Origin: Puffinus mauretanicus
Taxonomy: Eukaryota > Chordata > Aves > Procellariiformes > Procellariidae
NCBI GenBank assembly: GCA_023333565.1
Contig: JAJKFH010001865.1
Coordinates: 5,394,001 to 5,458,000, forward strand
Length of the DNA: 64,000 nt
Reading direction: 5' to 3'
Position 1 is the first letter of the stretch; each line of letters starts with the position of its first letter. The position numbers and the translations under genes are program-made. Of this stretch, positions 1-12,674 are shown one piece after another. The notes under the pieces are model-generated. The model was not told the DNA's origin. It did not search any database and was given only the letters and a program-made list of their open reading frames with translations.

Positions 1-1663
1 GTTACAGAAAATGTTCTTGTGCCTTGCCACAGTCCAAAGAAGCAGGAAATGCCATAGTTACAGCAGGTCTCTGTAGCTGTCCTGGGTAGAAAGGTAACTC
101 TTAAACCATGGTGGATGTTTTTGAAAGTGTTGATATCTGTTTTCAGCATTCAGTTTGATGTGACTGTTGCTCTCCCTTCACTTCAGGAGGACAAAAACAT
201 GGTATTTTTGTTCATATAGTTAATTGTTATCTCTTACTATGGGTGTGGTATAAGTAGGAAAAATGAACTAGGTGTAACTAACACTGGACTGGGCTGACAG
301 GAATTTTCTCTCATTAAACTCATGTTCCATAGACTAAAATGTCACTAAAAAGGGGATACGCTTTACTTTTTTCCATGTGGTGAAATCCAGGGCCTGTTTA
401 TTCTTTGGAGACAGTTTTAAAAAAATCCCAAAAGAATCCCCCAAACACAGGGGTTTCATTACTGTTAGTAGAGCTACAAAAAAGATATTTTTTTACTTAG
501 AGCGCTCCATGCAGAAAATTGCTTTTCTGGCTCACTTGGGAGCCAGGGGCTCTGCTGTTTGCCTTCCTTTGGCACATACTGTGTTCTTGACCATGCTTAT
601 TTTAAACTTGGGGCTGACAGCAAAGGGGTCCTCCTACCTACTGACTCGGTTAAAATATTGACCTCACTTTGTGTACTGTTTCCAACAGTGGCTAATGACA
701 GATGATTAGAAAACAGCTTAAGAAATGAAAGATCTGTAGTGTGGTCTTTCCTCTGGGACACCTTGTTAACTTTTGGCAAAAAAACCTGCACCTAGATCAT
801 CGTGTTTAATAGCTACTGATTGATCTGTCTCCATGAATTTGGTGAGTCCCTTTCTGAACGAATTTATAGTATTGGTCTTAGATGTTCTCAGGGCAACGGA
901 ATTTCCAGCATAGCGATGCATTGCGAGAAGGCAGTTCCATCTGTATCATCCTCCAAGGCAGCTTCCCACAGACAAACCTGTCTCAGATTGAGCCTCCCCT
1001 TCCAATTCAGTCTGGTGGCAGACGTGCCAGAACTACCACTTAACAAAAGAAGGTGGAGATACTAATCTTTGCTTTAGCTTTTTTTTTTTAACTATGCTCT
1101 CTCTACTAATCCTGTTTACAGCTTAGTTTGCATCTCCCCTTCTGTTGGGTTGTTCTGTTGCTGAGTACTGGAAATCTGGTTAACAACTTAATTCTTCCAC
1201 CTAGGGCAATGCAAACCATACAGTTACAGTAGATAAACAAAAGTCTTGCAATTTAGCAGACTGTGCCTTAAAAAGAATGGAATTACAGAAACAGAAAATC
1301 TGATTTCGAATTAGAAGAAGCAACTCTTTCTGATAATTAGCAGCACTTTTCCAAAATGGTACCAGCTGCCCCCTCTCAAAGTCCACCTCACCTCATAAAG
1401 AAGATCAGGTTTGTTTCAAATGCAAGCTTTATTTTTTGATCCTGATAATACTTGGAGCATTAAGCCCAGATTTTCCTTGGCAGAGCTGTCCATAGTTACT
1501 GTGTGCTTTTCACTTTGCTGCTGCTGTAAGTCCTCTTTCAGTTAAAAATAAGCAAATTCAAATGGCGTGTACTTGCAAAGGAACCTTCTCTCCTCTGCTT
1601 GTGCCTGTTGTGTTAGCTATTTTCAAACAGCCCCATGGGTTCTTGATTACTTTGGGAACCTTG
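1..1663. other. Upstream non-coding DNA, nothing recognised
   Basis: I see only short chance frames (under 100 codons) on both strands and no recognisable repeat family, RNA gene or CpG-dense segment. The stretch ends at the edge of a solo LTR. Confidence 0.6.
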
Positions 1664-2741
1664 TGTCACGAATGAGTGGAGTGCACCTCATTCAAAAGAG
1701 AGAAGCAGCAATATGCTTTATTGAGGTACAATAATAATTTGACAGGGTTCGATAAATTTGATGGAATTTAACAAAGTTTAACAGTGTTTTACTAAGGTTT
1801 AATAAGTTTGATGGCAAGGTTCACTTTATTAATTACTGTATGGAAGAAACATAAAAAGGAAAATTGAGTTAGAATCGAGTTAAAATGATTCAGAGACCGG
1901 AGTCGAAAATGGTAAGGAAGACCCTTCTGTTGAGTCACGAGGTTCAGAGTGGACCCCCTTACTTTCTAAGCTCTGATGGAGCTTAGGTGCAGCTAGGTCC
2001 AATCTTAGTCTCAGATTTGGACAACGGTTTATGTCTAATGGAATTACCTGTATAAAGTTTATAGTAATTAATATTTAATAGCTACACAGATTATAATGTT
2101 TCATTAGTATTAATTCAGCATGCTATCAGTCACTTACCAAGGATCTGTTGCGAGTAAAGGATCTCTCTGCCTTGGGCAAGGAAGGATCTCTTAGTCTCAG
2201 GTAAGGAATCTCAAACCTTGAGAGGGATCCCTGCTCAAGGGAGGAGTCACCTGGCCTGCAGTCCAGCTGCAACTTGGGGAGAGCTCAAATTGGACTTATC
2301 CAAAAGATCTGCTGTTGGTAAAAGGTCTCCCTGCCTTGAGGAGCAACCTTGAGAGGTGTCCCAGCTCAAGGGGAGATCACGGCCATGCTGCCTAGCAGGG
2401 AGAGCTCAGAGAAGGCTCACCTAGCCAAGGGGTTGGCTCGAAGTCAAATCACATGCGATGGACAGGTTTGCATGAGACTCCTTGTACCCACAACTTTCTT
2501 TGTTCCTTGATAAATGAGTCTTGGAAAAGCTACCTGCTATTCATGTGTTAATCGCACGATCTGCGTTCCGAGCTCGTATGCACCGATGCTCGCTGTGTCA
2601 CTCTGCTCCTTTGTGGGTTTTCAGAGAACAGATTGGAACTGGAGGAGTTCTTGGCCCGGTTATGGCTCAGGCCTTTACCTCCTTTGGAGCCTGAACCAAA
2701 CCACTGCTCGTTTGGTTACGGGGTCGAGTGCACCTGTCACA
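1664..2741 (-). mobile_element. Solo LTR of an endogenous retrovirus, about 1.08 kb
   Basis: Read on the minus strand the element begins TGTGACAGGTGCACTCGACC and ends in CGTGACA, so it has the TG...CA ends of a retroviral LTR. The flanks are CCTTG on one side (1659-1663) and CCTTC on the other (2742-2746), a target-site duplication with one mismatch. A minus-strand AATAAA signal lies at 1722-1717, about 55 bp before the 3' end, as expected for a U3-R-U5 layout. No gag, pol or env frame and no second LTR is present, so it is a solo LTR left by recombination. The exact ends are uncertain by 1-2 bases because TGTGTCAC could also be read as the border. The family name is not assigned. Confidence 0.7.
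2137..2436. repeat. Degenerate tandem repeats inside the LTR
   Basis: Two imperfect units follow one another. The first starts at 2137 and the second at 2298. Both share a series in the same order: a GATCTG block, an AAAGG(A/T)CTC block, CTGCCTTG, ACCTTGAGAGG, CAGCTCAAGG or CTGCTCAAGG, and GGGAGAGCTCA. A partial third copy seems to start near 2419 (CACCTAGCCAAGG). Such repeats are common in long LTR U3 regions and inflate LTR length. Confidence 0.55.
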
Positions 2742-2796
2742 CCTTCTGACCTAATAAATGAAACAACTGTAAACAAAGCCAGCTTCATTTCACCAT

Positions 2797-3047
2797 GTCG
2801 GCATTTTGCCATGGAAAGTCAGCGCTGGCTGGCTCGCTCAACTCTGTTGTCAAACAGAAGAGGCACGGGGGAGAGAGGACTCATCGTGTAAACTCATCTT
2901 TCTCTGTCACGGCGAAGGAGCTTCGGATGTTCCTCTCTCTCTCCGGGCTCTGCAGACCGGGAACTGCAGCAGCCCGACCCGGGCCTGGGTGCAGGGCAGG
3001 TTCACTGGGAAGCGTGAGGCATGTTTCCCGGGCGAGCAGACGTCTTC
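2797..3047. promoter_or_regulatory. Small CpG-dense patch beside the LTR
   Basis: I count about 16 CpG dinucleotides in roughly 250 bp, in sequence that is clearly more GC-rich than its surroundings. The patch sits just outside the LTR, on its U3 side, and about 18 kb upstream of the TSPAN5 island. Three overlapping frames stay open through it, which is expected in GC-rich DNA. It could be a weak CpG island, an enhancer or the first exon of an unannotated transcript. No recognisable protein is encoded. Confidence 0.35.
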
Positions 3048-4271
3048 ATGCTGCCTTCCTTCTTCCAGAGTTCAGGCTGCCCCCTCCCTCCACAAAAAAT
3101 GCTTCACAGGCTTTTGAGGTTGCTGGAGTAGCTCTTTCTTTTAAAGCTGACCTTCAAAGGAATAAATGCTGTCAGCTGGATCCTGTTTTGTCTACTTTGT
3201 GCTATATGAAGTGAGAGAGATGTTTGAGGATGTCCTGATTTTTTTTTTTCTTCTCTGCTTGCTCTTTACGTCAATGATTAAGATCTCGTCTATCCTGGAT
3301 GTCAGAATGACAGACCTGGGAATGCAGCGGAAGTGTGGATTCACAAGAGTAAAAATTGGATCTGCTTGAGGGGAAGGGTCTTTTTTACTTTTCTTTGATT
3401 GCTCTAGAATAAATTAATTCGTGGTGGAGCTTGCAAAAAGGAAGGAACTACTGTTAATGATAAATAGTAATATGTACAAAACCCTCACTTTCCCTAAAAA
3501 GTAAAATTAGTATCTATGAGAATCTGACCTGTTACTGGAGCCTGAATTTCAGGTGCCTAGAGTTTCCATGTTTGAGAGAGTCTGTGTCTGCAAAGGAGTA
3601 AAAGCTTCGCCCTGGTGTAATTGCTACAACTCTCCTATACAGAACTGTTAATTTTTCTCTGCCAAAGAAATGTCTTATCAGACTTTGATGTATTGTGTTG
3701 CCTCCTGAAACTTAACTCCTTCCTAGACAAATTCAGTTGATATAGAAATACTTCCAAACCCAATTGTGCTTTATTTGTGCACAAGTTTTACCAATAAGGG
3801 AAGTTTCATGAATATCCCTCATCTTGCCTCCATAAAATTAACTTTCACACATCTTTACTGTAATCTCTTAATAAAGCTTTTCTTAAGCTTACAAAAATAC
3901 CAGCCATTCCACATAATAGCTTCTTTAATATACTTTTTTTTTACATTCCAAGGATAAGGGGATACAAATCTTTCAAGAAGCGATAGAAGACAAGATCCAA
4001 ATAACAGAAAATTCCAGCTATAATCTACTTCCCTTTGAAAAAAGTGTGTGTGGGGGAAGATTGTAAGATTTATAGCTACATCAAGTTGGCATTTTATTTC
4101 AGTCTTCATATTTAATTGAAGTAACTGTATTTGTGTTATGGACCTAGATGTAATGCATAGGCTGTGTTTCGTGTCTTTAGCTTAGATAAAGTTTCGTAAG
4201 AGAGACCTGTAACGTAGCGGTAAACTGTGCAGGAGATTCAAAAGCTAAATGTGAAACCTGGAGGTGCCTGC
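3048..4271. other. Non-coding DNA, nothing recognised
   Basis: AT-rich sequence with short T-runs (for example around 3240 and 3930) and only short chance frames. No repeat family or RNA gene was recognised. Confidence 0.5.
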
Positions 4272-4282
4272 TGCTGAGTCAT
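4272..4282 (+). promoter_or_regulatory. NF-E2/MAF-type motif TGCTGAGTCAT
   Basis: The 11 bases equal the classical NF-E2 (small MAF plus CNC bZIP) recognition sequence and contain an AP-1 core, TGAGTCA. A second TGCTGA follows directly at 4282-4287. The match is exact, but a single 11-base site is expected by chance now and then in vertebrate DNA, so function is unproven. Confidence 0.3.
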
Positions 4283-5283
4283 GCTGACAGCTCAGCCTGG
4301 TTAGCTTTAACGAAGGTTCAAAGTGGAACAGGGCATCTTTCTGAGCAAGGAGGCAAGACCGAAGAAGTCCTGCAGGCACTACCGGTGCTCAGTCGTGCTT
4401 GTTGCTGAACCTGCTGTGCAGGCCTCTGAACTGACAATAAGGGAAAGGATTTGGCTTCTGATCTTTAGGTTTCTGGTACTGTAAGTAGGGCTTTGGCTTT
4501 TTGACTCTGTGCATAACATCTTATTAAAACAATCTGAACTGTTCCTTTGCTGTCAGATATCACTGAGAGTGATAAACAAATTTTCATTGACTTCAGGGAT
4601 TGTGCCCAAAGCTTGTTGTTGCTCTATAATTTTCCCTAAATGTGATTAGGCATTTTTGCACTGGAGGCTGCCGTTGCTACTAAGGGACTCTGGGAACACA
4701 TATAATATATTACTTAAATGTGAATGTGCTGTGAATGGATGAGCTTATTTTCTTCTTGCAACTGGTCAGGTTAAAACTCAGTCATGCCCATGAAAAGCCA
4801 ATGGAAAAGGGACATGAAATCACAAGAATCACAAGGCAAAAGTGTTTTTTCCCCCAAGCAATTGTTTGTGGTATCTGTCACAGGATGGCCTTCTGCAAAT
4901 GTACCCCTGCCATAGGAAATGGCTCCACGAAAAAGTTACACAGCGACGGATGTTCCCTGGCTTTAGGTGAGTTTTATCCAAAGCGGGAAGGATGTGCTTC
5001 CTGTTCTCTGACTTTATGGATACACATGTGGTTGGGGAAAAAAAAACATTAGCGAGTGATAGTTCATATCCTATCAAGGATAGAGCTGTTTGCGCTTTTG
5101 GTATGAGTCACACTGGACTAAGCACTGCATGGTGCCAATCAGTTGTTTCATCCTGTTAGCTCTTTTTAAAAATACAGCTGGCTTGCTCTCTCGCCTACCT
5201 TGCATTAGCTATCTTGCCTTAGATGCTATAAACTAAAATCACATCTTTTCTCGCAACCAAAGACAAGGCCCACTTTTACAGCG

Positions 5284-5599
5284 CACGTGGCTCCTGCCAG
5301 GCTGGGGCCGTACAGCAGATAACGGATCTGATCTGCAGCCGCTGTCAGTATTATTTTGAGGAAGTCCAGGTTTCAAACTCGTCTGGCTGCTTGACACTAC
5401 CAGGCTTCTCTTTGGATATATTCATTGGATCTGACTTCAGCTTTATTTACCACTAGGCTTGTTTTACTGTTCCAAGTAAGGGTTAGCCCCTCGCTAGAGC
5501 AGAACATGTGGTATTTGTCAGAAAGAGACAGCTTTCAGGCTGCCAGATAACCCAACCAGCCTGCTGCTCTGCAAACGATTTTGTGGGCCCTGCTGATAA
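5284..5599. promoter_or_regulatory. Candidate enhancer: E-box and three GATA-type sites
   Basis: A CACGTG E-box lies at 5284-5289. AGATAA occurs at 5317-5322 and 5545-5550 and TGATAA at 5594-5599, all on the plus strand. The segment is less AT-rich than its neighbours and lacks a recognisable repeat. Motif clustering alone is weak evidence. Confidence 0.2.
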
Positions 5600-8500
5600 C
5601 AACAAAGCAACGGCACTGAAGAAGATTAGAAGATGCTGATGTCTGTAGGGGAGCAAGGCTCTCAGTGGCTGTCTAGAACTGCTCTGGCATATGACTACCC
5701 TTAAAGAAAAGCACTTACAAACTTAAGAGCATTTATAGCATCTTGTTACTGATGATGGCACCCATCTGTATTTTTTCTGCTGTCACTGTATGTCATCAAG
5801 CCCCAGATGCTCATTATTTCATTCTCATCAGAATCACTGCTTTGGTTTGCAAGCCTGCAAGAAACTCTCCATGGCTCTTTGCAACAAACTGAACGATACC
5901 AAGCTCCTTCCAGACCAGTCTGGGTGATGCTTATCAAAGGGTTACTCATAGAGTTCTTGCCTGTACTAGAAAGGGTGTCCACCCTTCCTATGAGGCATCA
6001 GGACTGAATGCAGCTGGATCCATGGAGCTGCTGGTTCCATTAACTCTGTTCAATCTGTATCAGGAACTGATTTTAAGCCTTGCAGGATTAATATAAGCTT
6101 TTTCATTTAGGGATTATATAGACCTATGAGGTCACGCTCGTGCCATTTCACTAGTACTCATACTATTTAAAAATTGTATTGTAGATCAAATTCGAAGGGA
6201 CTCAAGTATTTTGAGACTGTCATTCAAGTGGGGGCCAACTTTATCTGGTATGCATCTATAGTGAAAACCCTGAGAAGAGCAGACATCGGTTTTCGCATTA
6301 CAATGACAGCAACAGAGAAGCTATGGCTTTAGGTTAAATCTGTCAGGTTTCACCACTGCAGGGAGGTAAGGAGAGCAACAGCTTTATCCTCCCAGCAAAC
6401 CATGCAAATAGAAAAGCAAAGACTACAAAGCAGAAGAGGCTGAAGGGAGAGTCTGGGTCTTAGGAGGAGACAGCTCAGAACAGGTCAAACAGAGAAGCAC
6501 TGAGTGTCCTGCAAATATTTGCTGTGATGAAGCATAGGAAGGCATAAAAGCAGTCCAAAAATTTGAGTATTTGCCATCTGCAGAAAGGGAGAAGGGGAAT
6601 TAGAGTGCAGGTATTGCTCTTTTCTCTCTGGCTCTATTGCCAGAGGGCCAAGACAGGTAATGGTTGCAGATGAAGCTGCTACCTTCCCCTGTCTCCAGGG
6701 GATGTGGGCAACCTGGCAGCCTCTTTGCATTGCTTTCATTTCATTACAGCTCTGCTCCTCACACCAAATTCTTTTAGAATATCTGTGGACTGTTACTACC
6801 TGCCCTTGCCTTTCCCTGTGTAATTTTTGCAGGAGGAATGGATCAGTTTTGCTTGACATAACTTTGATGTCTGCTGCCTTTAAATCAGCTTCAACTGACG
6901 TGAGACTCAAGTGGCAGCAGCTGGGAGACTGCTTAGCTTTAAGCATGGCTGGAGTTGTTCTGTGACCTGAAGAAGGTGGTGAATGTATTTTGCTCTCTGG
7001 GTGGCAGAATGCCATGCTTTAAGGGAGATAGGAAAATAGGTATGTGGGAGGAAGCCCTTACTCAAACAGTTAATACACCTAAATGTGAAGAAAGAGGATT
7101 TGGTGTCAATGTACATCTGTTGCCCATAGTTTGATGCAGTCAGCATAGCATGTATTGCTAAACCTTTGTTCCAGCTGTCGTGGGCACCTGAGTTTCCATG
7201 ATTTTTCGTTGGCTGCTGTTGCTTCTGAGATTTACTGCTTGTGACATGCAGGAATATTTTTTTTCAATGTGTGAATGAGCCTGCAGGATGGCAGTGTTGA
7301 TAGCACACAGCTGACCACGCTGTGCTGAGAGATTTAGTGCAGCAGAATTTCAACTCCTGGCTGCAATGGTAGTTTGAAAGAAAAAGGATCAAACTAGACA
7401 GCTCCCATCAAGTCCTCTGATTCATAGTTCCTAAAGAGATTCTTGTCCTAGTCTACTCTTCTTTGCTATATAAAGGAAAACATACATACTTTTCCCTTTG
7501 TATTTAGAGAGTAGGCATGGATTAGGCTTACTAAACAATAATCAGCTTTCACTGGTTTAAAATTAACTAAAACAGCACTAGATTTTTTTCTCTCAGCTGG
7601 TGGCAGTAGGGCTTAGAAAGTGTCTGGAGGAGGTGGCTCAGGCTTTTGTGGCAGGGTGAAGAGAGAAATGACCTGCAGTAAGCTCTTTCCATTTCTAGAG
7701 GCATGATGTTACGTCCATCCTGATGAGTTTTCCTGGGCTAGCCTCCTGGCTGCCAGGATGGGTGTATGGGAGAGGTGAAGTCTGGGCTGCGGTGGGAGGG
7801 GGGGAGAGGTGTCATCCTGGTGGGAACAGCAAAGCATGTCCTAGAGCTGGTGGAGGGCCAGCAACAGCAGGTGTCCTGTACTACTGTCTGCCATCCTCAA
7901 CCTATTCCCCTAAAAAGAATGTCCTGGCAGTGCTCTCCTCCCCTCTCCTATACTGTGCTGACAGCGAGCTATTTATTTTGAGTTGTAATTCAAACAGGTA
8001 TGTTGGGGATTTTAAGCCCCTGCCCATTGCAGTGGGTAAGGACACCAAGAGGCCTTCACTGCTTTCGTTTCCTCTGCCCTCCAACTCACGTGCTAAGAGC
8101 TTCAGCGTTTCTGGCAGAGGATGACGTACCACAGCTAGACTCAGTGGTTCTCGGTCCTGCCGAAGGCTTGCACTATGATCTCATCCTTACCCCGCAAGCC
8201 CATGAAGAGGAAACATGGTCTTATTGTATGACCTGACCCTTTATCAGCACGTCCTTTTAGCTCTCTGTAACCACGTTCGTATCGCTGCCCGTGGGCTCCG
8301 CGTGCCAGCAAAAGGAGGCTGGAGCCTGTGTGTGTCCCAACACAGCTGCTCTGTGGGGCTGAGGACGTTTGATCTTACTTTGTCTCCTCTAATTAAATTG
8401 TTTTATTTTGGTTTTGTGTTTGGGTGGGGGGTGGGGGTGTTTTTTAACACGCCTACTACCTGGAAGCCTGTAGTGTAACTTTAGTGTATCTCCAGGCTCA

Positions 8501-11500
8501 TGTCACACTGGGTTTGGATTTGTGGGTTGGTTTTTTTTTTTGACAGAGCAGCTGCTAAAGTTTTCCCTTTCCCTTGAGCGGTTGGGCCAATGACCTCCTC
8601 CTGAAATCACAACTGAGATCCATTTTCCTTGTTAAAACAGCAACTGTGTAATAGTTTACAGCGTAGCACAGGGCTGTGCCTAGTGGGCAATGCTCGCATC
8701 CCCAGTTTCTTCTGTTGGCCAAGTCATGCTGGGAGATGTAACGTAAGGCTAAAAAACTCCACAGGGTGTGGAAGGCCTGTCTGTGTGTGATGTATCTTTG
8801 AATTTCCTCTTAGACAGCACTGAATAGTAGAAGGCTATTTTCCTTTTCTAGCATTAGGGGGAGCACAGCTGTTAAGAGAAAGGGACTACATGGTAAAAAA
8901 AAACAAGATACAAACAGAAAAAGAAGTTCCGAACCTTATAAGTCTAATTTAAACCCTGTCCCTACATTATAGTCTGTTTATAATCCCCATGCCACCAGTA
9001 ACAAAGCTGCTGCAGATACCCAAGATTGTAGGACCTTGCTCTCAGAGACATGAGGCAAAGACGAGGAGTGGAAATGGACAGTCTGATAATTTTTCAGTCA
9101 CCTAGAAAGAAGCAAATATAACTGAGTGGCGTTAGCAATTGTTGAAACCTTGTCTGGCATTCCAGAGGCCTTGTTGACAACAGCGCTACAACAGCCATTC
9201 AGGAATGCTATTACACCACCAGGACTGTCTCTGAGTTGTTGCATTTTATAGGCTATACTCTCTTGTTTTAGCTTCCAGTGGTGTCATTGGTGATTGTACA
9301 CAGGGCCTTGGCTACAGAGGAAAATACCCCCCTCTTGTTCTAAGCCCTTGGCTCTGCAGATTGGTTTTGTTTTGTACTTTGGTAGGAACGTCGCCCAGTA
9401 AGCTGTGTGGTAAAACCTCTCCACCCCCAGCGAAAATCGCAAAACTCCTATTGATTTGCTCGGAGCTGGGATTTCACGTGTGGGCTCAAAGTTCGTAGGC
9501 CTAAGTAATTCCTCTGCCTCTACCTCCACTGGCTTGTGCTTGCTTCCTCTGCTCATGAAAAGTACCTTATTGATCAGTTCTCTTTAAACCGGTAAGGGTA
9601 CTTCCTGGCTACTCTGTGAGCAAGGCTAGCAGAATCAGTCCCTGTGTGCATAAAAGATACCAGATAATGACATCTAGGCCAAATATTCTATCAAGGAAAG
9701 AGACAGCTTATTTCATATGTTTTTCCACGACTCAGCACATACTTTAATCGTTGGAATGGACAGGCTGATTGATTGCTTGGCTGATTCCCCTAGATTCAAC
9801 ACCTAAAAATAAATGTTTAAAAGTTGCATAATCTTGGAGCTAAGGCTGCTCTCTGCGTGTTCTTTGGAAGCCAGAAGTCCAAGTTGGGTCTTGCTGCTTT
9901 GTGGGAGAGCAGAGCAGATCCTCTGAGAGTTGGCAACGATGTGCCAGACTTGGTTTCTAAAGAGAGACCAAGAGGGAGCATGGTAGTTTGGTTCAGCTCT
10001 TTCCAGTGATGTCATCAGCTGGTTCTTGTTGGTGTTACTGGCTTGGTTCTATCAGGTTCACAGAACATGTCAACATCCATGCGTCTCAAGCTAGCCCATT
10101 CCGCACACATTCAATTCACTTCTTTAGGAATATACTGATGTTAGTATCGCCAGGAGAAGTGAAGGACAAAGTGATTAAGAAGAACGATTCTTTTCAAGGG
10201 AAGAGTCTGGGATGGCCAAAACAGGCATGCGTGGGTGGCAAGCAATGGTATTGCTAGCTGCAGGAAGACTATGCAAGGAGGACAAATTGTGACTGGTATG
10301 TGTGGATCCTTCCTTGGTAGTATTACTCAAGAGGACGTTTCTATGAGACTTGTGGTGTTTGCAGTGCTTCCAGAAGTCAGAGAAGGAGAGAGTTGGAAAG
10401 GGACTAAAGAGGGAAAAGTCCTGGGAAGGGCAAGAAAGAAGGTCAGAAAGAAAAAACCTTTGTAGCTCACCCTAAGAAGGGCATGAAGGCAACACATGCC
10501 CCGGAGCAACAGCGCTATGAAAGCTACAACAGAAATCACCAGTGGGAAGGGACACTCTTCTTTTCCCCTCCTTTTTTTTTTTTTTTTAATTTAGTTCGAA
10601 AGGATGGCAGAGGCATGAGGCAAACTGTTATTTATGTAGCGGGGAAGACACACATATGAGGACATCTGTTTTAAGGAGCTGCTTCAAAAATAACCATAGG
10701 AGAGGAGTGTGTTCGCAGAGCGCAGCAGGCAACCTGCAGAGTAGTAGAAAGTAAGACAGCAGTGGTGTTCTGAGTGCAGACAGCCCCAAATAGTTGCAGG
10801 ATTGTGTACATTTGTACTCATTGCCAGACCACCCCACCCTGACCCCAGTGGGTGTTTTACAAATTGAAGGAGGTGCTGTTTCCATATTTTCTGCCCAAGA
10901 ACATTGATCCCTTCTCTGTTGCACTCTTTCCTGTCTCCTTTTTCTTAAGTCAGCAGCTTTTAAATTCCAGTTTCAAGTCTTCAAAAAATTACCCTGTTTC
11001 AATGAATATCCAAAACGTATGGCAGAGGAATGCAGATTTGGATACTACTCCACCCCAAAGATGAGGCCCTGTTCACCTGGAAAAAAGGAAAAGCAGACTA
11101 AGAGATTTTGAAGCGGGATGCTCGCGTCTAGCATTCTGCCCTAGCCTCTTACTGACTGCTGAGTACAGGAACAGGCAGCAAACCTGGGCACTGATTTACT
11201 GAGATGCTCTGAGAAAGTTCATTAGCTCTTACCTGTTGCCTCAGCTTCCCAGTGGGTAAAACAGAGAAGTAAAAAGCACAGCTTTTTCTGCTCACTTTCC
11301 TTCTAAAGTGTGTGGTTTCGGACAGCTCTGAAAGTATTGTGGTGTAGGATTCAACACAAATACCAGGTGTGATCCATCAGTGAAATGAGAGGTGCAATGC
11401 CAGATGGCATGAGGCAGCCATCCCACCGGGGAACACAATCTTGCAGGCACTGAGCAGTTAATTTCTCCTGTTAGCCAGATGAGAGAGCATGTTTGGTAAA

Positions 11501-12634
11501 GATCAGATTAAATATGAGCATAATTGCTCATAGGGAGATTCAACCTCTCTGTGGCCAAATACTCCTTAGAACAGACCTCTGACAAAACATTCATGATGAA
11601 TTTGCATCCCTATTTACTTTCCAGTTTTTGGTAGGAGAATCAATGGCAAATACCACTTCAAAGTAGCAACCAGATATGCCCACCCTGCTTTTTTAGCTAT
11701 CCACTGTAGGTAGCAGAAACATTACGCAAATAGAAGTGAGAGTTTGAGATATAGTAGCTGATATCACTCTAGTAGGAAACAGCTGTATTTCTTTTTTATG
11801 CTAGTGGCTGTCAGCAAGTAACACTGAGCTGACTTCGGATATCCCCTACCTCAAGGGAAGCATTATCCTCTGTACTCCCTCCAGTACTATGTTTTCTGAT
11901 AAAGAACAAATGTGTCTGCTAGAATCAGTTCATGCTGCAGTAACTACTTGGAACGAAACTTTGTTTTCAGTTACAAAAATTCTCACTTACAGCATAAAGT
12001 AATTATTTGGAGTCTCGCAGAATTATTCCATGTTTACCTGGCTATGTCTGGTATAACCATGACTGTACTTTGGTCAGTGTTTTGTAGCTAAGTACAACCT
12101 GCAATGCAGTTTCATGTGTATGTAAGCCAAGAACGGGATGTGCTTTGGACAAAATTTGATATTTCAGAAGAGTTCAGTAGCAGTCAAAATAGCTTAGAGT
12201 AAAATGTAGCAATAGAGAATTTAATATCATGCTGTTACTCCATAGGTTAACAAACATAGATGGAAATCAATTGGCTATCACTATGTAAGAGAGGCAGTAT
12301 CTTTAATCTTGGTTGTTGCAAGTAGAGCAATTACATCTTTAGTTGGGTAAACAGATAATTGGCTTTATGTTTTTATGAGGTTCAATTCACGTTGAAACTA
12401 ATGGTTATTTAATGTCCAGATGGCTTAGGCTATCCCACTGGATACCTCTTCCCTGTGCCTAAGCAAGTTGCATACTAGGCCCTGTAGGACTTGCATCTGA
12501 CTGCTTTCAAGGAGACACGGGCTTCTAAGCACTGAGATCACTTTTGGAATGGGAGCCCTGGCATACTGAGCTGAATACCGAGAGGTATTCAGGCATACAC
12601 ATTGTATGTTTTTTATTCTTTCCTTGGAGTATTA
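5600..12634. other. Intergenic DNA with simple tracts only
   Basis: No gene is supported. The longest frame, 176 codons on the minus strand at 6485-7015, has no recognisable domain. A G-rich stretch lies at 8421-8439 and a run of 16 T at 10572-10587. A weak MIR/L2-tail-like piece at 11210-11290 is listed separately. Confidence 0.5.
11210..11290 (+). repeat. Possible ancient MIR/L2-type tail
   Basis: The string TTGCCTCAGCTTCCCAGTGG, followed shortly by TAAAACAGAGAAG, resembles the shared tail of MIR and L2 elements (GCCTCAGTTTCC...TGTAAAATGGGG). The match is short and diverged, as expected for an old amniote repeat. Chance similarity cannot be excluded. Confidence 0.3.
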
Positions 12635-12674
12635 TTTTACTATTTTGGGTTTACTATTTGGGTTTACTATTTTG
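12635..12674. repeat. Short minisatellite, 13-bp unit, about three copies
   Basis: The unit TTTACTATTTGGG is repeated head to tail at about 12635-12649, 12650-12662 and 12663-12674, with single-base length differences (TTTTGGG versus TTTGGG). Confidence 0.7.

Noticed and set aside
6485..7015. 176-codon minus-strand frame
   Set aside because: It has no recognised domain, an odd composition rich in Ser, His, Gln and Cys, and no splice or promoter context. A frame this long is possible by chance in 64 kb.
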